DNA of 64,000 nt from Kribbella steppae (GCF_004342025.1 NZ_SLWN01000003.1:124001-188000), one strand, 5' to 3'; positions 30,145 to 39,400 are shown, counted from the first letter of the stretch. Made by a program: numbers and translations. The notes: generated from the sequence alone by a model not told the origin.

Positions 30145-31152
30145 ATGCGGTTACGACGCAGTGATCCGGACGGTCCTGGCCTCACCCGGCGGGGGCACGG
30201 GCGCGGATTCGCCTATCTCGATGCCGACGGCAAACGGGTGACCGACCAGGACACGCTGGACCGGATCCGGACGCTCGCCATCCCGCCGGCCTGGAAAGAC
30301 CTCTGGATCTGCCCGTACCCGAACGGTCATCTCCAGGCGACCGGCACCGACGACGCCGGGCGCCGGCAGTACCTGTACCACGGCGACTGGCGCACCACCC
30401 AGGACGCCGACAAACACGATCGGGTACGACGGCTGGCCCGCAAACTCCCAGCGTTCCGGGAAGCGGTAGATCGGGATCTGTGCCGCAAGGGGCTCGTCCG
30501 CGAACGGGTGCTCGCAGTCGCGCTGCGGATGCTCGACTACGGCGTCTTCCGAACCGGTAACTCGCAGTACGCTGAAGAACACGGCAGTCGCGGCGCCGCG
30601 ACCCTGCTGCGTGATGACGTGCGTGTCCGCAAGGGCAAACTGGTCTTCGACTTCGTCGCCAAGGGCGGCGTCGACCGGGTGATCGAGCTGGACGACAACC
30701 GCCTGGTCGACGCGGTCTCCGCACTCAAACGCACCCGCCACGGCGAGCCACAGTTGCTGGTCTACCGGGATCGCGACGGGTATCACGAGATCGACGCGAC
30801 CATGATCAACGAGCGCTTCCAGGAGTTGGTCGGTGACGACTTCACCGTTAAGGACCTCCGCACCTGGACCGCCACCGTGCACGCCGCAGTGGACCTGGCT
30901 CAAGCGGACCCGCCAATCACCAAGAAGGCCCTCAACGCCGCAGTGAAGGACATGCTCGCCGAGGTCGCCGATCACCTCGGCAACACCCCGGCGGTGGCCA
31001 GGTCGTCGTACGTCGATCCGCGCGTCGTCACGCAGTACGAGGAGGGCCGCACGATTGCGTCGGCCGTCAGCCGGCACGGCGACGACCTGAACGACGAGGA
31101 CACCCGCGCGGCCTTGGAGCGCTCGGTGGCGAGGTTGCTTACGGAGGGGTGA
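30145..31152 (+). CDS. DNA topoisomerase IB
   Basis: 335 residues from the ATG at 30145. Matches poxvirus/bacterial type IB topoisomerases: N-terminal 'GFAYLDADGKRVTDQDTLDRIRTLAIPPAWKDLWICPYPNGHLQATGTDDAGRRQYLYH', then the catalytic domain with 'GNSQYAEEHGSRGAATL', 'VAKGGVDRVIELDD', Arg in 'TVKDLRTWTATV' (about 239), and the nucleophile Tyr in 'VARSSYVDPRV' (about 289). It relaxes supercoils by a 3'-phosphotyrosyl nick. It is near ku and other maintenance genes. Confidence 0.95.
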   Translation: MRLRRSDPDGPGLTRRGHGRGFAYLDADGKRVTDQDTLDRIRTLAIPPAWKDLWICPYPNGHLQATGTDDAGRRQYLYHGDWRTTQDADKHDRVRRLARKLPAFREAVDRDLCRKGLVRERVLAVALRMLDYGVFRTGNSQYAEEHGSRGAATLLRDDVRVRKGKLVFDFVAKGGVDRVIELDDNRLVDAVSALKRTRHGEPQLLVYRDRDGYHEIDATMINERFQELVGDDFTVKDLRTWTATVHAAVDLAQADPPITKKALNAAVKDMLAEVADHLGNTPAVARSSYVDPRVVTQYEEGRTIASAVSRHGDDLNDEDTRAALERSVARLLTEG

Positions 31153-31189
31153 ATGGGGTACAGGGCGCGCGATGTGAAAGGAGCAGATA

Positions 31190-31513
31190 ATGCCTGCAGG
31201 ATCGAGCCCGAAGCGTGAGCGGCAGTACGAGCACATCAAGGCCGGGCTGAAGAAGAGCGGCCGGAGCGAGGGCACCGCGGAAGAAATCGCGGCCCGCACG
31301 GTCAACAAGGAGCGTGCCCGCTCCGGCGAGGCCAAGCAGAAGAGCCGCTCGTCCATCCAGGACATCTCGTCCAGCCGGCGCGGCGGTCTGCGCTCCCACA
31401 GCGGCTCCAAGGGCCGCACCAAGGAACAGCTCTACAACGAGGCCAAGCAGAAGAACGTCAAGGGCCGCTCGAAGATGAGCAAAGCCCAGCTGGCCAAGGC
31501 TGTCGGCCGATAA
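31190..31513 (+). CDS. Small basic protein, 'plasmid stabilization'-like
   Basis: 107 residues, very basic, with GAAAGGAG before the ATG. '[49 protein letters not shown]' is the pattern of small proteins often labelled plasmid stabilization protein. The C-terminus '[32 protein letters not shown]' resembles the SAP-like Rho N-terminal helix pair and could bind nucleic acid. The plasmid link is a database habit, not visible here. It is followed after one base by the phosphoketolase start. Confidence 0.8.
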   Translation: MPAGSSPKRERQYEHIKAGLKKSGRSEGTAEEIAARTVNKERARSGEAKQKSRSSIQDISSSRRGGLRSHSGSKGRTKEQLYNEAKQKNVKGRSKMSKAQLAKAVGR

Positions 31514-31514
31514 C

Positions 31515-33887
31515 GTGCAACGGATCGACGCAACCCCCTTGGGTGACGAGGAGTTACAAGGCCTTGATGCGTACTGGCGGGCCGCCAACTACCTGTCCGT
31601 GGGTCAGATCTACCTGCTCGCAAACCCGTTGCTGAAGGAGCCTTTGCGAGCCGAGCACATCAAGCCTCGGCTGCTCGGCCATTGGGGTACGACGCCCGGA
31701 CTCAACCTGATCTACGCGCACCTGAACCGGGTGATCCGGCAACGGCAGCGTCAGCTGATGTACGTGATCGGGCCCGGCCATGGCGGTCCGGCGATCGTGG
31801 CCAACACCTGGCTCGAGGGGAGCTGGACGGCGGAGTACCCGAACACCACGCAGGACGAGCTGGGGATGACCAGACTGTTCAAGCAGTTCTCGTTCCCTGG
31901 TGGCATCCCCAGTCACGTGGCAGCCGACGTGCCCGGATCGATCAACGAGGGCGGCGAGTTGGGTTACTCGCTGAGTCACGCGTACGGCGCCGCCGCCGAC
32001 AACCCGGATCTCGTCGTCGCGTGTGTGGTCGGCGACGGTGAGGCGGAGACCGGGCCGCTCGCGACGTCGTGGCACTCGAACAAGTTCCTCGATCCGGTCC
32101 GCGACGGCGCGGTGCTGCCGATCCTGCATCTCAACGGCTACAAGATCGCCAACCCTGCCCTGCTCGCCCGGATCGGCGACGAGGAGCTGACCGCGTTGCT
32201 GCAGGGGTACGGCCACGAGCCGTATCTTGTGGAGGGCTCGGACCCAGCGACCGTGCATCAGGCGCTGGCCGCGGCGCTGGACGTCTGTATGGACCGGATC
32301 GACGAGATCCAGCTCGAAGCACGATCGGCTCCCGAGCGGCCGCCGCGCGCTGCCTGGCCGATGATCGTGCTGAAGACGCCGAAGGGCTGGACGGGGCCGC
32401 ATACGGTCGACGACCAGCCGGTGGAGGACACCTGGCGATCACATCAGGTGCCGCTGTCCGGCGTACGGACGAACGAGGACCACCTGCGGCAGTTGGAGTC
32501 CTGGCTGCGCAGCTACCGGCCGGAGGAGTTGTTCGACGAGGCGGGCCGGCCGGTCGAGCGGTTGCTCGAGCTGGCGCCCGGGCCGGAGCTTCGGATGGGG
32601 TCGAGTCCGCACGCGAACGGCGGGCTGCTGACGCGTGACCTGGAACTGCCGCCGGTCGAGGAGTACGCCGTACCGGTGAAGCGGCCGGGGGCGGAGGACA
32701 GTGAGCCGACGAAGGTGTTCGCGGCCTATCTGCGTGACGCCTTCGCACTGAATGCCGACTATCACAATCTCCGGCTGTTCGGTCCGGACGAGACCGAGTC
32801 GAACCGGTTGAACGCGGTCTACGAGGTGACCGGCAAGGCGTGGCTGGCGGAAGAGCGGGCCACCGACGAACATCTCGCGCCGGACGGCCGAGTGCTGGAG
32901 ATCCTGAGTGAACACACCTGCCAGGGTTGGTTGGAGGGATACCTGCTCACCGGCAGGCACGGGCTGTTCTCGTCGTACGAGGCGTTCGTGCACATCGTCG
33001 ACTCGATGGTGAACCAGCACGCGAAGTGGCTGAAGACGGTCAACCGGCTCGACTGGCGGCGGCCGGTCCCGTCGCTGAACTACCTGCTCACCTCACATGT
33101 CTGGCGCCAGGACCACAACGGGTTCTCGCACCAGGATCCCGGGTTCATCGACCACGTGGTGAACAAGAAGGCCGAGGTCGTCCGGGTCTACCTGCCGCCG
33201 GATGCGAACACCTTGCTGTCGACGATGGACCATTGCCTGCGGACCCGGAACTACGTCAACGTCGTTGTCGCAGGCAAGCAACCGCAGCCGAGCTGGCTGG
33301 ACTGGGAATCGGCTGCGTTGCATTGCGCCCGCGGGATCGGCGTCTGGGATTTCGCCAGCAACGACGAGGGTGATCCGGATGTGGTAATGGCATGCGCGGG
33401 CGACGTACCGACGCTGGAGACGATGGCCGCGGTCGACCTGCTGCGCGAACACCTTCCTGGCTTGAAGATCCGGGTGGTCAACGTGGTCGACCTGATGCGG
33501 TTGCAGGACGCGACCGAGCACCCGCACGGGCTGTCGGATGCGGAGTTCGACGCGTTGTTCACCACCGACAAGCCGGTGATCTTCGCGTATCACGGGTATC
33601 CGTGGCTGATCCACCGGTTGATGTACCGGCGGCACGGCCACGACAACCTGCACGTCCGCGGTTACATCGAGGAGGGGACGACGACCACACCTTTCGACAT
33701 GGTGGTGCTGAACAACCTGGATCGGTTCCACCTGGCGATGGACGTGATCGACCGGGTGCCGTCGCTGCGAACGCGAGCGGTGACGACCCGGCAGTACCTC
33801 GCCGACCAACGGGTCCGGCATCACGCCCATGTCACCAGGTACGGCGAGGACCTTCCGGAGGTCCGTGAGTGGCGATGGCCCTCCTGA
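31515..33887 (+). CDS. xfp: Xylulose-5-phosphate/fructose-6-phosphate phosphoketolase
   Basis: 790 residues from a GTG one base after the previous stop; normal length for the family. Clear phosphoketolase signatures: '[19 protein letters not shown]', '[19 protein letters not shown]', '[50 protein letters not shown]' (thiamine diphosphate site), and '[31 protein letters not shown]'. It splits sugar phosphates into acetyl-phosphate and a shorter sugar phosphate in the cytoplasm. No acetate kinase or phosphotransacetylase gene lies nearby. Confidence 0.97.
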   Translation: MQRIDATPLGDEELQGLDAYWRAANYLSVGQIYLLANPLLKEPLRAEHIKPRLLGHWGTTPGLNLIYAHLNRVIRQRQRQLMYVIGPGHGGPAIVANTWLEGSWTAEYPNTTQDELGMTRLFKQFSFPGGIPSHVAADVPGSINEGGELGYSLSHAYGAAADNPDLVVACVVGDGEAETGPLATSWHSNKFLDPVRDGAVLPILHLNGYKIANPALLARIGDEELTALLQGYGHEPYLVEGSDPATVHQALAAALDVCMDRIDEIQLEARSAPERPPRAAWPMIVLKTPKGWTGPHTVDDQPVEDTWRSHQVPLSGVRTNEDHLRQLESWLRSYRPEELFDEAGRPVERLLELAPGPELRMGSSPHANGGLLTRDLELPPVEEYAVPVKRPGAEDSEPTKVFAAYLRDAFALNADYHNLRLFGPDETESNRLNAVYEVTGKAWLAEERATDEHLAPDGRVLEILSEHTCQGWLEGYLLTGRHGLFSSYEAFVHIVDSMVNQHAKWLKTVNRLDWRRPVPSLNYLLTSHVWRQDHNGFSHQDPGFIDHVVNKKAEVVRVYLPPDANTLLSTMDHCLRTRNYVNVVVAGKQPQPSWLDWESAALHCARGIGVWDFASNDEGDPDVVMACAGDVPTLETMAAVDLLREHLPGLKIRVVNVVDLMRLQDATEHPHGLSDAEFDALFTTDKPVIFAYHGYPWLIHRLMYRRHGHDNLHVRGYIEEGTTTTPFDMVVLNNLDRFHLAMDVIDRVPSLRTRAVTTRQYLADQRVRHHAHVTRYGEDLPEVREWRWPS

Positions 33888-33907
33888 TCGTCAGCGGCGC
33901 CCGGAAG

Positions 33908-34717
33908 CTACTTCGCTGAGCCCTGTTCCGCGAGTTGGGTGTCCGCGAGTTGACTGCGGAGGCGGTCGAGGATGCCGCGGAGCAGGCGGGAAACCTGCAT
34001 CTGGCTGACGCCGAGCTCGTTGCCGATCTCCTCCTGGGTCAGGCCGTTGCGGAAACGCAGTTCGAGGATGCGCTTGTCGCGGTCGCCCAGCGAGGCGACG
34101 GCCGGCGTCAGGGTGTGCACGTTCTCGACCAGCTCGTAGCCGTCCTCGGCGTCGGCGACCGTGTCGAGCAGATTGGTGCCGCCGTCGACCGTGCCGGGTG
34201 CGTCCAGCGACAGCGTGGTGAAGCACCCGCGCACCGATGTGGCCTCGACCACTTCTTCGGCATCGGTGCCGAGCGCCGCGGCCGTCTCCTCGTCGGTGGG
34301 GAGATGACCGAGACGCTGGGTGAGCTCGGGTTCGGCGGCGGCGATGGAGCCCTGCATCTCCTGGACCCGGCGCGGTGGCCGGACGGTCCAGGCGCAGTCG
34401 CGGAAGTACCGCTTCAGCTCGCCTCTGATCGTTGGTACGGCGTACGACAGGAAGGCCGTGGAGGCGTCCAGGCGGTAACCGTTGGCAGCCTTGACCAGAC
34501 CGAGGTAGGCGACCTGCTCGAGGTCGTCGGGGTCCACCCCCTTGCTGCGGTAGCGCGAAGCGATCGACCGGGCCACTGGCGCGTTCAGGATGACGACCTC
34601 GTCGAGGAGTTCCTGGTGGCGCGGGTCCGGGGTGCTGTCGGCCTCGATCAGCAGGTCGTGGGTGGTGTCGGCGATGCGCTGCTTCGAATCGGCAGTACTG
34701 ACAGGTGCGATCGTCAC
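33908..34717 (-). CDS. SigB/SigF-family RNA polymerase sigma factor
   Basis: 269 residues. Region 2: 'LNAPVARSIASRYRSKGVDPDDLEQVAYLGLVKAANGYRLDASTAFLSYAVPTIRGELKRYFRD'; then 'WTVRPPRRVQEM' (region 3 start) and region 4 'GDRDKRILELRFRNGLTQEEIGNELGVSQMQVSRLLRGILDRLRSQL'. This is the general-stress/sporulation SigB-SigF group. No anti-sigma kinase or anti-anti-sigma gene is adjacent, so the control partners are elsewhere. The gene is divergent from udgX. Confidence 0.93.
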   Translation of the reverse strand: MTIAPVSTADSKQRIADTTHDLLIEADSTPDPRHQELLDEVVILNAPVARSIASRYRSKGVDPDDLEQVAYLGLVKAANGYRLDASTAFLSYAVPTIRGELKRYFRDCAWTVRPPRRVQEMQGSIAAAEPELTQRLGHLPTDEETAAALGTDAEEVVEATSVRGCFTTLSLDAPGTVDGGTNLLDTVADAEDGYELVENVHTLTPAVASLGDRDKRILELRFRNGLTQEEIGNELGVSQMQVSRLLRGILDRLRSQLADTQLAEQGSAK

Positions 34718-34839
34718 AGTGAGAAACCTCGTCGTGTGTCGTCGTCGTCCTGCGGCGTGGCGTCAAGGCTGAACCACTTACCTCCACCAGATCAAACTCG
34801 GCCGCCGCTTTCAACCCCCCGGGTGTTACAGGTGTTTGA

Positions 34840-35475
34840 ATGGGGAACCGGCCGACCGTGAGCAATTTCACCGGCGCGTCGCAATGGGTGCCGCCCGACG
34901 GCGGTCTGAAGAAGCTCCTGGCGGCCTTGCCCGAGTGCCGCGGTTGCGACCTGTACGAGGACGCCGATCGCGTCGTACCGGGGGAGGGTCCGGCGCGGGC
35001 CCGGATGATGTTGATCGGTGAACAACCAGGGGACGTGGAGGACAAGGAAGGACATGTCTTCGTCGGGCCGGCCGGACGCCTGCTGGACAAGGCGTTGGCG
35101 GAAGCGGGGATCGAGCGCTCGGAGGTGTTCCTGACCAACGCTGTCAAGCACTTCCGCTTCGAACGACAGGGCAAGCGGCGGATTCACAAGACACCGGCGG
35201 CCGGTCACATCAAAGCCTGTCACCCCTGGCTGGATCGCGAGCTGGAGATCGTGAAGCCTTCGCTGGTGGTGGTTCTCGGCGCCGTCGCGGCTCGGGCGGT
35301 GTTCGGAACCGGGTTCAAAGTCACGGAACAACGCGGTCTGGCACAGGAACTGCCGGACGGCCGGGCGGCGATCGCGACGGTCCACCCGTCGGCCGTGGTC
35401 CGGTCGCGGGAGTACCGCCGCGACTTCACCCTCTTCGTGAACGACCTCCGCGCCGCACTCGCCCTCCTGAAGTGA
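34840..35475 (+). CDS. udgX: UdgX-type uracil-DNA glycosylase
   Basis: 211 residues from ATG 34840; a GTG at 34858 is an alternative. Family 4/5-like core with motif A 'MLIGEQPGDVEDKEGHVFVGPAGRLLDKAL' and paired Cys in 'PECRGCDLYED' plus a later Cys in 'IKACHPWL' for an Fe-S cluster. The insert 'FERQGKRRIHKTPAAGHI' with its KRRIH motif (His about 116) is diagnostic of UdgX, which excises uracil and, as shown for the mycobacterial protein, stays covalently bound to the abasic site through that His. C-terminal motif 'ATVHPSAVVRS'. Confidence 0.93.
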   Translation: MGNRPTVSNFTGASQWVPPDGGLKKLLAALPECRGCDLYEDADRVVPGEGPARARMMLIGEQPGDVEDKEGHVFVGPAGRLLDKALAEAGIERSEVFLTNAVKHFRFERQGKRRIHKTPAAGHIKACHPWLDRELEIVKPSLVVVLGAVAARAVFGTGFKVTEQRGLAQELPDGRAAIATVHPSAVVRSREYRRDFTLFVNDLRAALALLK

Positions 35476-35492
35476 ACGCGGAGGCCGTGGTC

Positions 35493-36455
35493 TCAGAGTC
35501 GCCTGCGCAGCTCCGGTAGCACCTCGGTGCGGTACAGGTTCAGCATGTCGATCGAGTGCGGGCCCATGTTCGCCACGTAGATCTCGTCGAAACCCGCGTC
35601 GATGTACGGCTTGAACGCGTCCACGTGTGCGTCCGCCTTCGACCCGGCGGTGACCGACTGCGCGGTCGACTCCTTGGTCACCAGTTCGCTCGCTTGTTCG
35701 AAGTGCCGCGGCGACGGCAGCACCTGCGCCAGCTCACCGGGCAGACCCGAGTTGCGCCAGATCCGGTGTGCCTGCTCGATGCCCTCTTCCTCGGTCGGTG
35801 CGTAGCTGACCTTGAACCCGGCCTGCGCCGGCTTGTCGCCGCCGCCGTTGTCCCGGAACCGCTTCAGCAGTTCGGCATCCGGAGACGTGGTGATGAACCC
35901 GTCCGCGATCCGCGCCGCGACATCCGTCGCCTCCGGTCCGAACCCGGACATGTAGATCGGCAGCGGCGTGTCCGGCCGGGTGTAGATCCGGGCGGTGTCG
36001 ACCGTGTAGTGCTTGCCATGGTGCGTGACGAACCCGTCCTCGGTCCACAGCCGCCGCATGATCTCGACGGCTTCCTCGATCATCTCCAGCCGTACGTCGA
36101 CCGTCGGCCAGACGCTGCCGAGGATGTGCTCGTTGAGCGCCTCTCCGGTCCCGACACCGAGCGTGAATCGCCCGTTCAGCAGGACCGCGCTGGTCGCGGC
36201 GGCCTGGGCGATGATCGCCGGATGGATCCGCACGGTCGGACAGGTGACCGCGGTGGTGATCGGCAGTTCGCAGACCTGGGAGATCGCCCCGATGGTGGAC
36301 CAGACGAACGGACTCTCACCCTGCTCGTCGTTCCAGGGATGGAAATGGTCACTGATCCAGAGACTGTCGAACCCGGCCTCCTCGGCCAACCGCGCCTGCT
36401 CGATCAGCTGGGCCGGCGTGTATTCCTCACTGGACAGGAAGTACCCGATCTTCAC
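35493..36455 (-). CDS. F420-dependent LLM-class oxidoreductase
   Basis: 320 residues from the GTG at 36455 (GGGAG upstream); an earlier in-frame start is unlikely. The luciferase-like barrel is clear: 'KIGYFLSSEEYTPAQLIEQARLAEEAGFDSLWISDHFHPWNDEQGESPFVWSTIGAISQVCELPITTAVTCPTVR', close to F420-dependent glucose-6-phosphate dehydrogenase and its TIGR03557-like relatives. Then 'FTLGVGTGEALNEHILG' and 'IYMSGFGPEATDVAARIADGFI'. The substrate is not determined. The genome should make coenzyme F420. Confidence 0.9.
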   Translation of the reverse strand: MKIGYFLSSEEYTPAQLIEQARLAEEAGFDSLWISDHFHPWNDEQGESPFVWSTIGAISQVCELPITTAVTCPTVRIHPAIIAQAAATSAVLLNGRFTLGVGTGEALNEHILGSVWPTVDVRLEMIEEAVEIMRRLWTEDGFVTHHGKHYTVDTARIYTRPDTPLPIYMSGFGPEATDVAARIADGFITTSPDAELLKRFRDNGGGDKPAQAGFKVSYAPTEEEGIEQAHRIWRNSGLPGELAQVLPSPRHFEQASELVTKESTAQSVTAGSKADAHVDAFKPYIDAGFDEIYVANMGPHSIDMLNLYRTEVLPELRRRL

Positions 36456-36510
36456 GTCGTCTCCCGAGCGTTTGACTGCACTGTCTGTCCGGTGCCCCAC
36501 CGGGCCAGCC

Positions 36511-37809
36511 CTATGCGCCGGACAGTGCCTTACCGAGATCGCTGTCCGCGGTCACCTGCACACGGTCGAGCTCCAGCCAGCGGGCCGTCAGGCCGAGTTC
36601 GGCCGCCAGCGGTTCGACGATGTCGGCCTCGGCTACACCGGGTTCCGCGGTGACGGTCGGAACGAGCAGCGCGGAGTTCTTCCGATCAGCCTTGAGATCG
36701 ACGCGCGCCACGATCCGGTCACCCAGCAGGAACGGCAACACGTAGTAGCCATGCACACGCTGCGCAGCCGGCGTGTAGATGCTGATCCGGTAGAAGAAGT
36801 CGAACAGGCGATGGGTCCGGTCGCGGTTCCAGATCAACGTGTCGAACGGCGACAGCAAGGCCGTCGCTTGCACCGGCCGATCCTCGGCCTCCGACCACAG
36901 GTAGCTCTGCTGCGGTACGCCGTCGACGCGAACCGGGACCAGTTCGCCGGTGTCCACCAGCTCACCGATCACCCGCCTGGCGGTTGCTGTGGGCAACGGA
37001 AAGTGGCCGTTGCCGCCGGCCCCGCAGAGTTCGCGTGCGGTTGCGACCCCGAGCGTGCGGGCCGAGATCCGGACCAGCTCCCGCCGGGCCTCGTCGGCAC
37101 TTAGTTCGGGCTGCGACAGGAGCTTGGGTGGGAGCACCCGTTCGGTGAGGTCGTACAGACGCTCGAAGTTCCGTCGCCCCGCGATCGCCACCCGGCCCGC
37201 GCAGTACAGGTACTCGATCGCGATCTTGGCGTCCTGCCAGTTCCACATCTTGCCGGTGGTCGGATCCGGATCCGGATCGGTCCGCTTCCGCCGTACGCCG
37301 TCCGGACTCGCCTCGCCGGCCGTGACTGGTCCGCGTTCGGTGACCACGGCGAGGACGTCGTCGACGTACCCGGGCCGTTCGGTCGTCAGGCGGCGCATAC
37401 CGCTGACGACCGACCACGGCGCCGCGAGGTCCGGATCGAGCTCGGCGGCGGTCCAGTCCTGCCCTTCGGCCGCCCGCATTCGCCAGCGGAACAAGGGATA
37501 GCTGCTCAATGGGATGAGGCTCGCCTTGTGCCCCCAGAAGAACTCGAACAGCTCCCGGTCCCCACCACCCCAGCACAGCCGGTCCAGCGTCGTACGCGCG
37601 TACGGCCCGAGCCGGGCGAACAACGGCAGATAGTGCGAACGACACAGCACGTTCACCGAGTCGACCTGCAGTACGCCGATCCGGTCGATCACCTTCCGGA
37701 GGTGCCGCACGTTCACCCGACCCGACGGCCGTGGATCCGCGAACCCTTGTGCAGTGAGCGCGAGCCGGCGCGCCATATCGATCGGGATCGCCTCGCCGGT
37801 CGCTGCCAT
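36511..37809 (-). CDS. YcaQ/AlkX-like DNA glycosylase (HTH_42)
   Basis: 432 residues, full length. N-terminal 'DMARRLALTAQGFADPRPSG...HLRKVIDRIGVLQVDSVNVLCRSHYLPLFARLGPYARTTLDRL' has the catalytic QxD motif (Gln-Val-Asp) of YcaQ-type proteins; AlkZ proteins have QxQ. 'ELFEFFWGHKASLIPLSSYPLFRWRM' and 'LLSPFDTLIWNRDRTHRLFDFFYRISIYTPAAQRVHGYYVLPFLLGDRIVARVDLKADR' are equally typical. The family unhooks interstrand crosslinks and alkylated bases. Confidence 0.93.
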   Translation of the reverse strand: MAATGEAIPIDMARRLALTAQGFADPRPSGRVNVRHLRKVIDRIGVLQVDSVNVLCRSHYLPLFARLGPYARTTLDRLCWGGGDRELFEFFWGHKASLIPLSSYPLFRWRMRAAEGQDWTAAELDPDLAAPWSVVSGMRRLTTERPGYVDDVLAVVTERGPVTAGEASPDGVRRKRTDPDPDPTTGKMWNWQDAKIAIEYLYCAGRVAIAGRRNFERLYDLTERVLPPKLLSQPELSADEARRELVRISARTLGVATARELCGAGGNGHFPLPTATARRVIGELVDTGELVPVRVDGVPQQSYLWSEAEDRPVQATALLSPFDTLIWNRDRTHRLFDFFYRISIYTPAAQRVHGYYVLPFLLGDRIVARVDLKADRKNSALLVPTVTAEPGVAEADIVEPLAAELGLTARWLELDRVQVTADSDLGKALSGA

Positions 37810-37843
37810 GGATCGAAACTACCGCGCCCGTTGTGTCACCACG

Positions 37844-38215
37844 ATGCAGAGCAGTACGACGACGGCCGTGATCGGAGCGGCGATCGGAAGGCATCTGCGC
37901 CGGCTGGCCACCGCGCTGCGGGACCGACGCGAGACGACGACCCGAAGTCTGGCGGAGCGATGTCCGCACCTGACGGTTCGTGCGGCGCGGCCGGGCGGCT
38001 ACCACGTCTGGACCTCACTACCGGACGCCGTACGCGATGACGAGGCTGTGGCCGCGGCCTTGCGTCATGCGGTCTCGGTCAGTCCCGGCAGTGCCTACTA
38101 CCTACCGGGTGGACCCAACCGGCATCTTCGGCTCAGCTACGTGGCGGCCGCGTCGCCCGAGGAGATCGTGCGTGGTGTCGAGCGGCTCGATCAGGCGCTG
38201 CGGCAACTCCTCTGA
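37844..38215 (+). pseudogene. C-terminal remnant of a PLP-dependent aminotransferase (MocR-like)
   Basis: The frame reads 'IGRHLRRLATALRDRRETTTRSLAERCPHLTVRAARPGGYHVWTSLPDAVRDDEAVAAALRHAVSVSPGSAYYLPGGPNRHLRLSYVAAASPEEIVRGVERLDQALRQLL'. That is the last 110 residues of an aminotransferase, as found at the end of MocR regulators ('GG.H.W..LP', 'V.VSPGS.Y', 'LRLSY'). The PLP-lysine domain and any GntR helix-turn-helix are missing; the homology stops at the start of the divergent YcaQ-like gene. A decayed gene end is the simplest reading. Confidence 0.65.
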
Positions 38216-38225
38216 CCAGACGGGC

Positions 38226-38256
38226 GTCGCCCCGCGCAGGAGCTGCGCGGGGCGAC
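38226..38256. terminator. Strong stem-loop terminator
   Basis: GTCGCCCCGCGCAG (38226-38239) pairs perfectly with CTGCGCGGGGCGAC (38243-38256) around a 3-nt loop: a 14-bp stem between the aminotransferase remnant and the convergent GPGG gene. It can serve both strands. Confidence 0.8.
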
Positions 38257-38278
38257 GACGTATGGGTTGGACTTCAGG

Positions 38279-38422
38279 TCAGGTGAAGATGCTGACGCCG
38301 CCAGGACCGACCAGCAGGCCGATCACGATCAGGGCGGCGCCCCACAGCAGCTGACCGCGGACAAGCGAGACGATCCCGGCAATGACGAGGATCGCCGCGA
38401 TGATCCACAGGATGAGACCCAT
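38279..38422 (-). CDS. GPGG-motif small membrane protein (47 aa)
   Basis: 47 residues with GGAAGGACC before the ATG at 38422. It begins MGLILWIIAAILVIAGIVSL, has a short basic turn (VRGQ), a second membrane segment, and ends 'LVGPGGVSIFT'. The two-segment hairpin with the GPGG motif near the end is the hallmark of this recently named small-protein family of actinobacteria. Function unknown. A GCCGGGC/GCCCGGC hairpin lies 20 bp upstream (38443-38460). Confidence 0.85.
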   Translation of the reverse strand: MGLILWIIAAILVIAGIVSLVRGQLLWGAALIVIGLLVGPGGVSIFT

Positions 38423-38442
38423 GGTCCTTCCAATCTCTAAGG

Positions 38443-38460
38443 GCCGGGCTGACGCCCGGC
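38443..38460. repeat. Hairpin GCCGGGC-TGAC-GCCCGGC
   Basis: A perfect 7-bp stem with a 4-nt loop, placed in the 5' region of the GPGG gene. It could form in the leader RNA or act as an operator. Confidence 0.4.
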
Positions 38461-38513
38461 GGCTGAACTCCCCGTGCTGAACCTCCAGTGCCCACCGCGC
38501 AAACAGGAATTCG

Positions 38514-38530
38514 CTGACATGCGCTGTCAG
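38514..38530. promoter_or_regulatory. Inverted-repeat operator CTGACA-N5-TGTCAG
   Basis: Perfect 6-bp arms with a 5-bp spacer, 44 bp upstream of the NIPSNAP start. The same core and spacing occur at 6288-6308 ahead of the MmcQ/YjbR-like gene. This points to a shared regulator not encoded in the window. Confidence 0.6.
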
Positions 38531-38574
38531 GTATGCCTGCTTGACTGAGGGTGGTCGAGCCTGAGGAGGAACCG

Positions 38575-39300
38575 ATGGACGAGTGCTGCGCCGTGGTGGA
38601 TCTGCGCCAGTACACGCTGCACCCAGGACAGCGCGACACCCTGATCGACGTGTTCGACGAGTACTTCGTCGAGGGTCAGGAAGCGACCGGGATGCACATC
38701 GTCGGTCAGTTCCGCGACCTCGACGACCCTGACCGGTTCGTCTGGATCCGCGGCTTCGCCGACCTGCCGTCGCGCGCCGATGCCTTGGCCGCCTTCTACG
38801 GTGGCCCGGTCTGGCGTGAGCACTCCGCGACCGCGAACGCGACGATGATCGACTCCGACAACGCCTTGCTGCTCAAGCCGCTCGAGCTCCGCGACGGCTA
38901 CCCGCGGCTCGACTCACCGCGCCCCCCGATCGGTACGACGGACATCCCCGGCTCGCTGATCGCCGGTGCGGTGTACCACCGCGGTGCGCCGGACGACGGG
39001 TTCGTGGAGTTCTTCACCGATCACGTCGTACCGGCTCTGGTCGCGAGCGGCGCCGAGCCGGTGGCGGTGTTCGAGACATTGGTTGCCGAGAACAACTTTC
39101 CGGCCCTGCCCGTGCGCGACGAGGTCGTGCTGGTCTGGTTCGCCCGCTTCGACGACGAGGCGGCGTACGACGAGCATCGCCGGCGGCTCGCGGCGTCACC
39201 GACCTGGCAGCAGAAGGTGCTGCCGGAGCTCGTCTGCCGCTCGGGCAAGCCGGCCCAGGAGCTGCGGCTGCGGCCGACCGCGCGCTCACAATTCAAGTAG
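38575..39300 (+). CDS. NIPSNAP family protein
   Basis: 241 residues from the ATG at 38575 with GAGGAGGA upstream. Two ferredoxin-like (dimeric alpha-beta barrel) repeats: 'VVDLRQYTLHPGQRDTLIDVFDEYFVEGQEATGMHIVGQFRDLDDPDRFVWIRGFADLPSRADALAAFYGGPVW' is the NIPSNAP signature; the second repeat runs 'GAVYHRGAPDDGFVEFFTDHVVPALVASG...VLVWFARFDDEAAYDEHRRRL'. Related barrels bind small hydrophobic or oxidised molecules; a specific role is unknown. Probably regulated through the 38514-38530 inverted repeat. Confidence 0.88.
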   Translation: MDECCAVVDLRQYTLHPGQRDTLIDVFDEYFVEGQEATGMHIVGQFRDLDDPDRFVWIRGFADLPSRADALAAFYGGPVWREHSATANATMIDSDNALLLKPLELRDGYPRLDSPRPPIGTTDIPGSLIAGAVYHRGAPDDGFVEFFTDHVVPALVASGAEPVAVFETLVAENNFPALPVRDEVVLVWFARFDDEAAYDEHRRRLAASPTWQQKVLPELVCRSGKPAQELRLRPTARSQFK

Positions 39301-39400
39301 CGTGCGCGGCGTAAATAGGTTGCGGGACCGGAAACGGCCGTGCATCCTGACTTCACCTGTGCGGCGACGAAACGCTGCCTGACCTAAGGAGGGCTGACGG

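Noticed and set aside
31190..31513. A plasmid maintenance system
   Set aside because: The 'plasmid stabilization' name comes from family labels; there is no toxin, antitoxin, partition or replication gene around it.
34718..34839. A possible SigB-type promoter (GTTT ... GGTAA) upstream of the sigma factor
   Set aside because: The spacing between the two elements is about 10-11 bp, too short for this promoter class.
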